DNA of 64,000 bases from an uncultured Spirochaetales bacterium (GTDB lineage: Bacteria; Spirochaetota; Spirochaetia; Sphaerochaetales; Sphaerochaetaceae), in NCBI GenBank assembly GCA_949283305.1, contig CASDRU010000018.1:62001-126000 (forward strand), read 5' to 3'. Positions 15,927-23,920 of this stretch are shown here, piece by piece. The notes beneath the pieces are model-generated. The model had not been told where the DNA came from, did no database searches, and worked only from the letters and a program-made list of their open reading frames with translations. Made by a program: the position numbers and the translations under genes. Within the stretch, counting starts at the first letter, position 1, and each line of letters begins with the position of its first letter.

Positions 15927-17066
15927 CCGGGCCTTTATTATCTTCACCCCGCTCTTTGAAAGCTCTAAAATAGCCTTCTCGAGCTTTCTTTCCTTCTCGC
16001 TTTTTTCCCTGAACAGCTCCATCTGCTCAACTTCATCTGCCTTGTATGTTGAACCTAAGACAAGGCCAAGAAGCCGTACTCCGCTGTTGTTGTATTTCTC
16101 CTTCAGCAGCCTTGATGCAATCTTGTATATGTCAGAGGACGAATACAGCGCATAGGACGGGGTATGCTGGCAGGAGTAGGTCGAGAAATCAGAATATCTT
16201 ATCTTTATTCCCACGTTGCGGGCAACAACATGCTCGTCAAGTGCTCTGAAAGAAAGTTCCTGGGCCATCTGGAAAATGAATGAATCAAGGGCATCAATAG
16301 AATATACATCAGGATAGAATGTCCTTTCACTTGACAGACTGTGGCTTTTTGCCTCTCCCTTGAAGAGTCCCGGGTCAAGCCCCCGCACTATGCTGTACAG
16401 GAAATTGCCGAGATTTTCTGAAAACAGGTGAACAAGGTTTTCCTTTTCCAGACTCCTTATGTCCTTTGTGTTTCTCAGTCCTTTCCTGTATATCAGATTA
16501 AGAGTGCTTTCTCCGATTCCCCAGAGCTTTTCAAGCCCGACTTTATCAATGAACTCCTCCTTCCTCTTTGGAGGAACAATTGTAAGCCCGTCAGGTTTAT
16601 GATAATCGCTTGCAAGCTTTGCAAGATACCGGTTTTCAGCAACACCGACGGAGACAGTCAGCCCAGTCTCTGCTTTTATCATCTCCTTGAGTTTTCTTGC
16701 GGCTTTTCCAGCAAGTCCGTGAATCTTCTCCATGTTGCTGTAATCCAAAAATGCCTCATCAATCGACATCTGCATGAAGCCTGGAGCAAATGAGGATATT
16801 ATGCTCATGACCTCCTTGCTTTTCTGGCTGTAGCGTTTGAAGTTCGGTTCAACTACCACCGCTTTTGGGCATCTTCTGAGAGCCTCGCTCATGCTCTGGG
16901 CTGAGTGTACGCCATAGGCTCGCGCCTCATATGAGCATGTTGAGACAACTGAGCGGGGACCCCTGTGTCCTATTATCAGGGGCTTTCCTTTCACTTTCGG
17001 GTTGTCAAGAATCTCAACTGAAGCAAAGAATGCATCCAGATCGATATGAAAAAACACAGTGCTCAT
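15891..17066 (-). CDS. dinB: DNA polymerase IV (Y-family)
   Basis: A 391-residue translesion polymerase. The palm motifs FFHIDLDAFFASVE (N-terminus) and MSIDEAFLD (about residue 100) carry the metal-binding acids. SVGVAENRYLAKLASD follows, helix-hairpin-helix segments lie around residues 180-215, and the little-finger domain occupies the rest. The C-terminal tail EVEQMELF resembles a beta-clamp-binding motif. It is transcribed divergently from the gene at 17114 with a short leaderless-type promoter. Confidence 0.93.
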   Translation of the reverse strand: MSTVFFHIDLDAFFASVEILDNPKVKGKPLIIGHRGPRSVVSTCSYEARAYGVHSAQSMSEALRRCPKAVVVEPNFKRYSQKSKEVMSIISSFAPGFMQMSIDEAFLDYSNMEKIHGLAGKAARKLKEMIKAETGLTVSVGVAENRYLAKLASDYHKPDGLTIVPPKRKEEFIDKVGLEKLWGIGESTLNLIYRKGLRNTKDIRSLEKENLVHLFSENLGNFLYSIVRGLDPGLFKGEAKSHSLSSERTFYPDVYSIDALDSFIFQMAQELSFRALDEHVVARNVGIKIRYSDFSTYSCQHTPSYALYSSSDIYKIASRLLKEKYNNSGVRLLGLVLGSTYKADEVEQMELFREKSEKERKLEKAILELSKSGVKIIKARSLDTEISDDKQ

Positions 17067-17072
17067 GAGAGT

Positions 17073-17105
17073 ATTCTATCAGAGAAGGGAATTTTCTGTT
17101 ATACT
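17073..17105. promoter_or_regulatory. Divergent extended -10 promoters of dinB and the 17114 gene
   Basis: On the minus strand TGA then TAGAAT (17078-17073) ends 6 bp before the dinB ATG (17066). On the plus strand TGT then TATACT (17100-17105) ends 8 bp before ATG 17114. Neither gene has a Shine-Dalgarno sequence. The intergenic region is just 47 bp. Confidence 0.55.
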
Positions 17106-17113
17106 CTGTTCTG

Positions 17114-18145
17114 ATGAAAAAGATATTCACGATGTTGATGGTGCTGCTGATTTCGCTTTCCTCGCTTTTTTGTGCCTCTTCATCATCTTTTTCATTTTCC
17201 AATCTTCTTGAAAGTCCTCTGTATTCTCCTTCTTTCAACGGAAGCTATGAGGATACTCTTGTCTCTCCTTCGGCAATGCATTTCCGCACCGATGAGTATG
17301 TGTTCTTTTCCACAGTCAGGTTTTCAGAGCATTACAGCGCATCAGCCTGGCGTGAGAATCTGAAGCTTCCATATATAAACAACTACAGGAATGAATACAT
17401 CTTTTCCTTCATGTCTCGTTATATTGCGCTCAATGTCATAAACTCTCTTTATGTTAACACTGAAAGCAGGAGCAATGAGACTCTTTATGCCAGCTTCCTA
17501 AATGATATCTCAATCTCGCTCAATTTAAGCTGGGGCATATCCTTTTTCTCAGCAGGCCTTTCACTTGACGGGGGAACGACACTGGTAAGGGAGAACAGAA
17601 GGGTTGACGGGATTGCTGACCTTGTTTCAAATGCATATTTCTCATCATACAGCACCCTTGAGGACTCTGATTTCTTCTCAATCGGTTTTTCTCTCTCATT
17701 TGACTTTGACTACATAGCATTCACATACCAGCTGGACAAGCTTGCCACGCTTGAAGATAACAGGCTCTACAGTGACGGAAATCTGATTGTTGACAACATG
17801 GTCATGTCCATTGCCCTTTCATATCCTGAATATACATCAAGAGGAAATCTCAATCTTTTCTCGCCCAGAGTCAGTTATACCATTAAAGGAAATCCGGCGG
17901 GGGAGTACAGCCTTTATGCTTCTGCAGATTTAAAGTTCAACCTGCTTCCTGATTTCTATTTCTCTCTTGCCGCCGGATATTCTGAGACTGATCACAGATT
18001 CTTCATCTTCCGTCCGGAAAACGGAATCCTCTCATTTTCTTTCTCTCTTTCATATGAGCGCTATTATTTCATGCTTGGCCTGAACATGGACACAGCATCT
18101 TTTGAGCACTACTATCCGTATATTAGCTTCACATTCGCGCTTTAG
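17114..18145 (+). CDS. Exported beta-barrel-like protein of unknown function
   Basis: 343 residues with a signal peptide ending near SLFCASSSS. The rest is rich in aromatic and serine residues in an alternating pattern (FSIGFSLSFDFDYIAFTYQL; YSLYASADLKF) and ends in an alternating aromatic strand, ISFTFAL. This is typical of outer-membrane barrels. The cysteine in LFCASS could also serve as a lipobox. I do not recognise a named family. Several similar proteins occur in this window. Confidence 0.65.
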   Translation: MKKIFTMLMVLLISLSSLFCASSSSFSFSNLLESPLYSPSFNGSYEDTLVSPSAMHFRTDEYVFFSTVRFSEHYSASAWRENLKLPYINNYRNEYIFSFMSRYIALNVINSLYVNTESRSNETLYASFLNDISISLNLSWGISFFSAGLSLDGGTTLVRENRRVDGIADLVSNAYFSSYSTLEDSDFFSIGFSLSFDFDYIAFTYQLDKLATLEDNRLYSDGNLIVDNMVMSIALSYPEYTSRGNLNLFSPRVSYTIKGNPAGEYSLYASADLKFNLLPDFYFSLAAGYSETDHRFFIFRPENGILSFSFSLSYERYYFMLGLNMDTASFEHYYPYISFTFAL

Positions 18146-19002
18146 GAAATCGTGAAAGAATTTGCATATGTTATGCTTTCACCTTTTTCAAGCTTTCTGT
18201 TCTCCTTTGCAAGAGAGACTTCCTTTTCTCTCTTCACATCTCCAAAGGATGTCATCGGCTCAAGGCAGACATATGCACCTTTTTTCCCGCTTACTGTCCA
18301 GATTGTTAATGTGTTCATATTCCCCAGTGTCGCACTTACTGTATGAGGGCCTTTTGCTGAGCAAAGCGTTACAGATCTGCTTTTGACATCATCAAGGATG
18401 ATAGCTCCTTTATCTGTCTCGCTCCTTTTCAGGTCAAGTCTCTTTCCTCTTACAAAGCCAGCCTCATATTTGAAAATGCCGTTATCAGCATATTTCCTGA
18501 CAAGGTCCTCTTCTTCGCTGAAAGTGACAAAATAGTCTTCAAGTTCACAATCCTCTCCGTTGATGAGAAGTGAGAATGCAGGATGCCAACCAAACTGGTA
18601 ATATAAATCATCTTTTGCATAAATTGTGCATTTTGCTTCATAGCCGTTATCAAGAATGGTGTATGTCACTGTGAGAGAAAAACCAAACGGATAGTTTTCC
18701 TCCCTTGTCTTCCTGCTGTCCTCTAAACGGAAAACAGCGCTTTTGCCGTCAGTCTCAACGAGATCAAATTCTGTATCCCTGGCAAAGCCGTTGTTGCTCA
18801 TCCTGTATTCTTTTCTCTCATGCCAGATTAGATCTCTCTCTGTTGGTCCGATTGATGGAAAGAGAAGGGGAGCACGGCGGAACCAGAATTCCTTATCTCC
18901 GTTCCAAAGGTACTCTCTTCCTTCCATCTTCAGGCTCTGCGGCTCAGCTCCCAGAGTTGATATGCTCATCTTTATCCTTTCATTTTCAAGTTCTACAATC
19001 AT
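18142..19002 (-). CDS. Aldose 1-epimerase family protein (LacX-like)
   Basis: A 286-residue galactose-mutarotase fold protein. TLGAEPQSLKMEGREYLWNGD at the start, LLFPSIGP, FARDTEFDL and the catalytic-type histidine in QFGWHPAFSLL follow the family layout, with the late EPMTSFGD acidic site. It probably interconverts sugar anomers, and a galactokinase gene lies elsewhere in the window. GGAGG precedes ATG 19002. Its stop overlaps the preceding barrel gene by 4 bp in convergent orientation. Confidence 0.82.
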   Translation of the reverse strand: MIVELENERIKMSISTLGAEPQSLKMEGREYLWNGDKEFWFRRAPLLFPSIGPTERDLIWHERKEYRMSNNGFARDTEFDLVETDGKSAVFRLEDSRKTREENYPFGFSLTVTYTILDNGYEAKCTIYAKDDLYYQFGWHPAFSLLINGEDCELEDYFVTFSEEEDLVRKYADNGIFKYEAGFVRGKRLDLKRSETDKGAIILDDVKSRSVTLCSAKGPHTVSATLGNMNTLTIWTVSGKKGAYVCLEPMTSFGDVKREKEVSLAKENRKLEKGESITYANSFTIS

Positions 19003-19060
19003 ATGATCCTCCGCACTTACTTTAGCATAACTATTGGTGCAAGTATAAGAAAAAAGGTAC

Positions 19061-19113
19061 TAGACATGAAAAAAACAATGTGATATAAAAGTTGAGCGTG
19101 AATTGATTCACGC
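19061..19113 (+). promoter_or_regulatory. Promoter and 5' leader hairpin of tRNA-Arg
   Basis: TAGACA (19061-19066), a 17-bp spacer ending in TGA and TATAAA (19084-19089). The predicted start near 19096 coincides with a perfect hairpin, GCGTGAA/TTCACGC with loop TTGA (19096-19113), which ends 4 bases before the mature tRNA. The precursor would begin with this stem-loop. Confidence 0.55.
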
Positions 19114-19117
19114 ATAT

Positions 19118-19191
19118 GCGCCCGTAGCTCATTTGGATAGAGCAACTGCCTTCTAAGCAGTAGGTGATTGGTTCGAATCCAATCGGGCGTA
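19118..19191 (+). tRNA. tRNA-Arg (anticodon TCT)
   Basis: A 74-nt cloverleaf: acceptor GCGCCCG pairs with CGGGCGT, the D arm is GCTC/GAGC, the anticodon stem ACTGC/GCAGT encloses loop CTTCTAA with anticodon TCT, and the T arm ATTGG/CCAAT holds TTCGAAT. The CCA end is not encoded. Confidence 0.95.
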
Positions 19192-19263
19192 TATTTTTTT
19201 GTCTCAAACTCAGTCAATATAGCAAAAGTGTTTTTTCTGTTGTATCCTGTTACGGGAGATGAT

Positions 19264-19830
19264 ATGAAAAAAATACTATTGCTTTTTCTCTTTCTTTTAA
19301 CACTTTCAGGATTATTTGCATATGAAATCGTGGTTCCTCAGGAAAATGAGGAGACATATATGGTAATGAAAGGGGATGAGAGCCTTGAAATCGATGATTA
19401 TTACTATTACAAGAGCATATTTTCATCATCCGTGCTTGTCGAGAGATTCTCAGAGCATATAACCACTCTCAAAGGCGAGGGCGTTACTGTGCTTGTGCTT
19501 CAGAACTGCAGCGAGAGCGAGCTGGAGAGCGTTCTCTTCTCTCTGTCTTTTTCAGTCGAGAACCCCGTTATCCTTTCTGTATCCTCAGAGCTTTCCTTTG
19601 AGAACATAAAAGAACTTGGAGCTTCCTATCTGTATACAGTAGATACTCTTACAAGCTCAACAAGGGCAATGCTCAGAAGCAGCGGCATCGGTTTTGAGGA
19701 GATATCATCAGGGTCAATCCTGAACGTGAAAGGCGGCTCTGTTACCTTGATCAGCGGAGACAAGAATCCTCATAAAGGTGGATTCTATATCAAGTGCCCG
19801 GACTGCGGAGCAATGATTTACGTTCCATGA
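19264..19830 (+). CDS. Exported protein with C-terminal CxxC, unknown function
   Basis: 189 residues. The N-terminus has a signal peptide (MKKILLLFLFLLTLSGLFA). A mixed alpha/beta body follows, with no recognisable family, and the very end reads CPDCGAMIYVP, a half zinc-ribbon or redox CxxC. I chose ATG 19264 over the upstream frame, which runs through the tRNA, because of GGGAG before it and the signal peptide. The promoter was not identified. A CxxC at the end of a secreted protein suggests metal binding or disulphide chemistry, without proof. Confidence 0.6.
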   Translation: MKKILLLFLFLLTLSGLFAYEIVVPQENEETYMVMKGDESLEIDDYYYYKSIFSSSVLVERFSEHITTLKGEGVTVLVLQNCSESELESVLFSLSFSVENPVILSVSSELSFENIKELGASYLYTVDTLTSSTRAMLRSSGIGFEEISSGSILNVKGGSVTLISGDKNPHKGGFYIKCPDCGAMIYVP

Positions 19831-19862
19831 TGCCTTCATGTCTTTTTTAACTTGTTGATTTA

Positions 19863-19880
19863 TTGTAAACTTACTGTAAA
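19863..19880 (+). promoter_or_regulatory. Pho-box-like direct repeat upstream of the phosphate transporter
   Basis: Two 7-bp repeats, TTGTAAA and CTGTAAA, are separated by 4 bp (CTTA), an 11-bp period like the PhoB box. A TAATAC at 19889-19894 could be the -10. The neighbouring genes are phosphate transport, which supports but does not prove this. Confidence 0.4.
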
Positions 19881-19904
19881 GACTTCATTAATACAAGGAC
19901 AATA

Positions 19905-20957
19905 ATGGACGTATCTTTATCTTATTTCATCGCTGAAGCAACATCGTCGCCGATACTTCTGGTGTCGGTACTGCTTACTCTTTCAGTAATATTTGTAAAC
20001 GGCTGGACCGATGCGCCCAATGCAATTGCCACATGTATAACGACCCGGTGTCTTTCTGCCAGGAAGGCAATAATAATGAGCGCCGTGTTCAATTTCCTTG
20101 GCGTATTGATCATGACGCATATAAATGCAAGCGTCGCATCCACTATTTCAAATATGGTAGATTTCGGAAGTGATTCAAACACCGCACTTGTTGCCCTGTC
20201 TGCATCACTTTTTTCTATTGTAGTGTATTCTACAGGAGCTTCTTGGCTCGGAATACCTACAAGCGAGAGCCATAGCCTAATTGCAGGGCTCACCGGAGCT
20301 GCAATTGCCACAAACGGCGGACTTAGCGGTGTGAATTTCTCGGAATGGGTCAAGGTCATCTACGGTCTTTTTGCATCCCTTATCCTTGGGTTCGTCATCG
20401 GCTATCTGATCTGTAAGCTCATTGCTCTTGTCTTCTTCCACGTTGAGAGAAGAAAGGCCAACACAGTATTCACATATGCACAGATTGGCGGTGCTGCCGC
20501 AATGAGCTTCATGCATGGTGCACAGGACGGGCAGAAATTTATTGGAGTTCTCTTCCTTGCTGTTGCATTCTCAAACGGCCAGAGCTCTGTTGAGGGCATG
20601 CTCATTCCTGTGTGGCTGATGGTGCTGTGCTCAATAGTGATGGGAATCGGAACCTCTGTAGGAGGGGAGAAGATCATCAAGAGTGTCGGAATGGATATGG
20701 TCAAGCTTGAAAAATATCAGGGGACGAGTGCCGACATAGCCGCATCGCTCTGCCTTCTTCTTTCATCACTTTTCGGTATTCCGGTATCAACCACACACAC
20801 AAAGACAAGCGCAATAATGGGAGTTGGTGCATCAAGACGTCTTTCTGCAATCAACTTCTCTGTTGTCAAGGATATGATGCTTACCTGGGTCTTCACATTC
20901 CCAGGATGCGGACTTATAAGCTTTATAATGGCAAAGCTGTTCATGTTCATTTTCTAA
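19905..20957 (+). CDS. pit: PiT-family inorganic phosphate transporter
   Basis: A 350-residue polytopic membrane protein. NGWTDAPNAIATCITTR near residue 30 and MGVGASRRLSAINFSVVKDM near the end are the two halves of the inverted PiT signature, and GIPTSESHSL and GIPVSTTHTKTS are the paired re-entrant motifs. It imports phosphate, possibly as a metal-phosphate complex, with H+ or Na+. AAGGA lies before the ATG. It is followed 12 bp later by a DUF47 partner, the usual pairing. Confidence 0.92.
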   Translation: MDVSLSYFIAEATSSPILLVSVLLTLSVIFVNGWTDAPNAIATCITTRCLSARKAIIMSAVFNFLGVLIMTHINASVASTISNMVDFGSDSNTALVALSASLFSIVVYSTGASWLGIPTSESHSLIAGLTGAAIATNGGLSGVNFSEWVKVIYGLFASLILGFVIGYLICKLIALVFFHVERRKANTVFTYAQIGGAAAMSFMHGAQDGQKFIGVLFLAVAFSNGQSSVEGMLIPVWLMVLCSIVMGIGTSVGGEKIIKSVGMDMVKLEKYQGTSADIAASLCLLLSSLFGIPVSTTHTKTSAIMGVGASRRLSAINFSVVKDMMLTWVFTFPGCGLISFIMAKLFMFIF

Positions 20958-20969
20958 GGAGAGATCAAA

Positions 20970-21590
20970 TTGAAGAAACAGGACGAATTTTATTTTGATA
21001 ATTTCGTGGAGTGCACTCATTATTCCCTCAAGGCTGCAAAGCTGTTGCAGCAGATCATCGAGAATTTTGACGCAAAACGTCTTGATGAGGATGTAAAGCT
21101 CATGCATGAGATAGAGCATGATGCGGATACCAAGAAGCATGAGATGCTTGCTGTTCTGATGAAGGCATTCATGACCCCGATTGAGAGGGAGGATATAATG
21201 CTTCTTTCATCATGCCTTGATGAGGTGACGGACAAGATTGAGGATGTAGTGCTCAAGATGTACTGCAACCGCGTTGACAGGATTCTTCCTGTTGCAAATG
21301 ATCTTGTGAAGGTTGTCGTTGACAGCTGTCAGGAGATGGTGAAGCTTCTTGAGGAGTTCAAGAATTTCAAGAAGAGCAAGACAATACACCAGAGCATCAT
21401 AAGGATAAACACTCTTGAAGAGGAAGGAGACAGGCTCTTTGTTGACGCTATGAGAAGCCTTCATGAGCATGAGGATGATATTCTCAATATGATCCGATGG
21501 CGAGATGTTTTCTTCTATCTTGAGAAGTGCACGGATGCAACAGAGCATGTTGCTGACATTGTCGAGAGAGTGATAATGGTCAATTCATGA
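20970..21590 (+). CDS. DUF47 PhoU-like regulator of the PiT transporter
   Basis: 206 residues, nearly all helical, with the paired metal-binding type segments HEIEHDADTKKHE and SSCLDEVTDKIEDV seen in PhoU/DUF47 proteins. These partner PiT transporters and modulate uptake. I accept the TTG at 20970 since AAGGAG lies 8 bp upstream and the sequence starts KKQDEFYFDNF as expected. The tail overlaps the opposing gene by 11 bp. Confidence 0.88.
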   Translation: MKKQDEFYFDNFVECTHYSLKAAKLLQQIIENFDAKRLDEDVKLMHEIEHDADTKKHEMLAVLMKAFMTPIEREDIMLLSSCLDEVTDKIEDVVLKMYCNRVDRILPVANDLVKVVVDSCQEMVKLLEEFKNFKKSKTIHQSIIRINTLEEEGDRLFVDAMRSLHEHEDDILNMIRWRDVFFYLEKCTDATEHVADIVERVIMVNS

Positions 21591-22293
21591 CCTCAAGTTT
21601 TCTTTCATTTTCTGTGATTATATAGCGGTATCTTGTTTCCTCCTGCCAGTTGGCATAGGTATGGCCGAGAATTATGTAACCGCTGATTTCAAGAGGGCTT
21701 TTCTCCCCGTCATCCAGAAAAATATACTGGATGAAGAGCGGAGGGTCCTCTTTTCCTTTTTCATAACTTATGCTTTCAAGGGCAAATACAGGATAGCTTG
21801 ATGCAACTCCGATTCTCAGTGTAATGTGCTCGGTAAGAGAGAGGCGGAATCCAGAATCAAAATCAAAGCTTAAAAGATTTCTAGTGTGCTTTAAATATGA
21901 GAAGGCATCGCTTTGTGTGTGCCTGTCGAACATCACATCAAGGCCGAATGTCATATACCAGGATAGAGTGGTTGAGACAAAACGTCGCACGGCAGGTCCT
22001 GATCCGAAGAGTATTGTGTATTCATTTTCAATCAGGTCCTGACTTTCTCCAAAGAAAGGATTTAAGAGAGTTGAATATGTGGACATGGCTCCGAGCCGGA
22101 TATAGAAGCCGCTTGTCATGTCAGACAAAAAGGCATTTGCTGTATAGTCAAAACCTATCTTCTCATCATCCATGACCTGCACGGAATTTCCCTGTGTGGA
22201 ATATATTGACACATCATAGGAAGAGAATATTGATGAATATGAAGGAAGGAGGATCAGAAATAGGATTATTAATGTTGAAAATGCCTTCTTCAT
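21580..22293 (-). CDS. Small exported beta-barrel-like protein, unknown function
   Basis: 237 residues with an N-terminal signal (TLIILFLILLPSYSSIF). The rest alternates polar and aromatic residues (FDYTANAFLSDMTSGFYIRLGAMSTY, HITLRIGVASSYPVFAL), suggesting an outer-membrane barrel. No family recognised. It ends within the 3' end of the DUF47 gene (convergent). No clear Shine-Dalgarno sequence. Confidence 0.6.
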   Translation of the reverse strand: MKKAFSTLIILFLILLPSYSSIFSSYDVSIYSTQGNSVQVMDDEKIGFDYTANAFLSDMTSGFYIRLGAMSTYSTLLNPFFGESQDLIENEYTILFGSGPAVRRFVSTTLSWYMTFGLDVMFDRHTQSDAFSYLKHTRNLLSFDFDSGFRLSLTEHITLRIGVASSYPVFALESISYEKGKEDPPLFIQYIFLDDGEKSPLEISGYIILGHTYANWQEETRYRYIITENERKLEVMN

Positions 22294-22348
22294 ATTACCA
22301 GCTTACAATATTTGATTAATTTTGTATCATATGAAGAGAAAAAAATAG

Positions 22349-22421
22349 TCGGGACGAATGGACTCGAACCATCGATATCCTGCTCCCAAAGCAGGCGCCA
22401 TAGCCGCTAGGCGACGTCCCG
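22349..22421 (-). tRNA. tRNA-Pro (anticodon TGG)
   Basis: On the minus strand, acceptor CGGGACG pairs with CGTCCCG, the anticodon stem CCTGC/GCAGG encloses TTTGGGA (anticodon TGG) and the T arm holds TTCGAGT. It is 73 nt including the discriminator; CCA is not encoded. The next gene starts 25 bp away on the other strand. Confidence 0.94.
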
Positions 22422-22445
22422 AACAGATAAGAGTTTAGAAAAAAT

Positions 22446-23075
22446 ATGGAATGCTTGTCAAGAGAATTGAAAATTATAGATAAATTATTTGAATATTACC
22501 CTGAAACTGCACATTTTCTTCCTTACAAGGAGGATTTCACCTTCATGACTGCCGTGATTCTCTCCCAGAGCAGCACTGATAAAATGGCAATGCGCATTAC
22601 AGACAGCATTCTTGAGCGCTATGGGGATATTGCAGCCTTGGCAGACTGCAGCCTTGGAGAGATTGAGGAAATCATAAAGAGTGCAGGACTGAAAAAGAAC
22701 AAAGCACGGGGTATAAAGAAGCTTGCCGAGATGAAAAGAGATAATCTTGAGCTTCCTTGCAATATAGCTGAGCTTACAAAGCTTCCTGCTATAAGCATAA
22801 AGAGCGCAAACTGCTATCTCTCATTTCGAGGAGAGGCTGCAATCATCGTCGACACTCATTTCTTCCGTGCTTCCAGAAGGCTTTCTCTTACATCATCTGG
22901 CACAAGGGATGGAGTTTATAAAGAGATAAGGGAAAAATATGAAAGCAGAATTTGGAGCCATTTGAGCTATGCCGTAAATGCTCTCGCCCGTGAGTTCTGT
23001 TTTAGCCGCAATCCTTCATGCATCAGCTGCCCGCTTTCCTCGCTCTGTCCCTCGAAAGCTTCTTTTTCTGAATGA
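22446..23075 (+). CDS. nth: Endonuclease III-type DNA glycosylase
   Basis: A 209-residue base-excision repair glycosylase/AP lyase. The helix-hairpin-helix region reads LPAISIKSANCYLSF; the catalytic lysine is kept, but the usual LPGVG glycines are lost. The catalytic aspartate is in VDTHFFRASRR. The C-terminal cysteines C-x6-C-x2-C-x5-C (CFSRNPSC, CISC, CPLSSLC) bind the 4Fe-4S cluster. The final 53 bp overlap the opposing hypothetical gene. Confidence 0.9.
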   Translation: MECLSRELKIIDKLFEYYPETAHFLPYKEDFTFMTAVILSQSSTDKMAMRITDSILERYGDIAALADCSLGEIEEIIKSAGLKKNKARGIKKLAEMKRDNLELPCNIAELTKLPAISIKSANCYLSFRGEAAIIVDTHFFRASRRLSLTSSGTRDGVYKEIREKYESRIWSHLSYAVNALAREFCFSRNPSCISCPLSSLCPSKASFSE

Positions 23076-23469
23076 TGATGAATGATCTGTCATCAAGCTC
23101 AGCTTTTGCAATATAGCGGATTTTTATCTGCTTTTTTTCAGCTCTTATTCCTCTTATGTGCGACGGAGTGAGAAAGAAACCGCAGTATGGATATTCTATT
23201 TTAAGTTTTCTCTTTATTTTTTCAGCTTCCTCTTTCTCTTCTATTGCGATAATTGTGCCCATATCCGTGTGCAAAATCTCATCACTGAGTGTGAAAAATG
23301 GGGGAATGTCTATGTCCGTGAAAGTGGAATATGCTTCTCCAAGTATGATTGAAGGGGGAATGAGAGGCAGATAGATATCACAAGTTGAGGCAAAGAGATT
23401 CTTTTTCCAGTGTTCAAAATAAAGAGCATCGCTCTCATCTGGAAGAAGCAGTGTAATTTCTTTCTTCAT
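23023..23469 (-). CDS. Hypothetical protein
   Basis: 148 residues, no signal peptide, alpha/beta character with a strongly basic tail (KKKLSRDRARKAGS). LPLIPPSIILGEAYSTFTDI and PYCGFFLTPSHIRGI might be family-conserved stretches, but I do not recognise them. It lies between nth, which it overlaps by 53 bp at the 3' ends, and the divergent rpmB promoter. The frame is long and codon use looks like neighbours, so I consider it real. Confidence 0.55.
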   Translation of the reverse strand: MKKEITLLLPDESDALYFEHWKKNLFASTCDIYLPLIPPSIILGEAYSTFTDIDIPPFFTLSDEILHTDMGTIIAIEEKEEAEKIKRKLKIEYPYCGFFLTPSHIRGIRAEKKQIKIRYIAKAELDDRSFIIIQKKKLSRDRARKAGS

Positions 23470-23511
23470 AATATGAAAATAGCTTTTTTTCCTTTATTTT
23501 AAAAGACTCTA

Positions 23512-23541
23512 TTTACAAACAGACAAGCTTTCTGCTATATT
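23512..23541 (+). promoter_or_regulatory. Promoter of rpmB
   Basis: TTTACA (23512-23517), an 18-bp spacer ending in TGC, and TATATT (23536-23541). This gives a leader of about 50 nt and a normal AAGGTGG site before the ATG, in contrast to the leaderless genes. Confidence 0.6.
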
Positions 23542-23599
23542 CAATCTGTTGACTGGAAAGCCGACTTAAGTGGAATAATTATTAAGGTGGAATATAACT

Positions 23600-23830
23600 A
23601 TGGCAAGAAGATGTGAAATTTGTGGAAAAGGTACAATCAGCGGATCTGTTGTTCCTCGCAAAGGTCAGGCAAAGAAGGCAGGCGGTGTCGGACAGCATAT
23701 CGGTGTTACCAAGAAGCGTGTTTTCCTTCCTAACCTTGTATCAGTGAAGACAATGGTCAATGGCACACCGAGAACAATCAAGGTATGCACAAGATGCCTC
23801 AGAAGCGGAAAGATTGAGAAGATTGTTTGA
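23600..23830 (+). CDS. rpmB: 50S ribosomal protein L28
   Basis: 76 residues, the normal length. MARRCEICGKGTISGSVV and the later KVCTRCLRSGKIEK give the two CxxC pairs of the zinc-binding form of L28. It is monocistronic: its own promoter, an AAGGTGG ribosome binding site and a strong terminator after the stop. Confidence 0.96.
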   Translation: MARRCEICGKGTISGSVVPRKGQAKKAGGVGQHIGVTKKRVFLPNLVSVKTMVNGTPRTIKVCTRCLRSGKIEKIV

Positions 23831-23851
23831 TCTTTCTGCCCTTTAAAACTG

Positions 23852-23880
23852 AAAAGCTCCGTTTCTGGAGCTTTTTTTAT
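23852..23880 (+). terminator. Intrinsic terminator of rpmB
   Basis: The stem AAAGCTCC/GGAGCTTT with loop GTTTCT runs into TTTTTTT. The T tract borders the thrA promoter, whose CATAAT -10 box preceded by TGT is at 23895-23900. Confidence 0.85.
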
Positions 23881-23920
23881 TCACTCTTTTCTGTCATAAT
23901 TACCAGAAAAAGGTGGTAAT

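Noticed and set aside
23879-23920. Threonine attenuator or riboswitch upstream of thrA.
   Set aside because: The leader is at most 20-25 nt and has no leader peptide or alternative hairpin.
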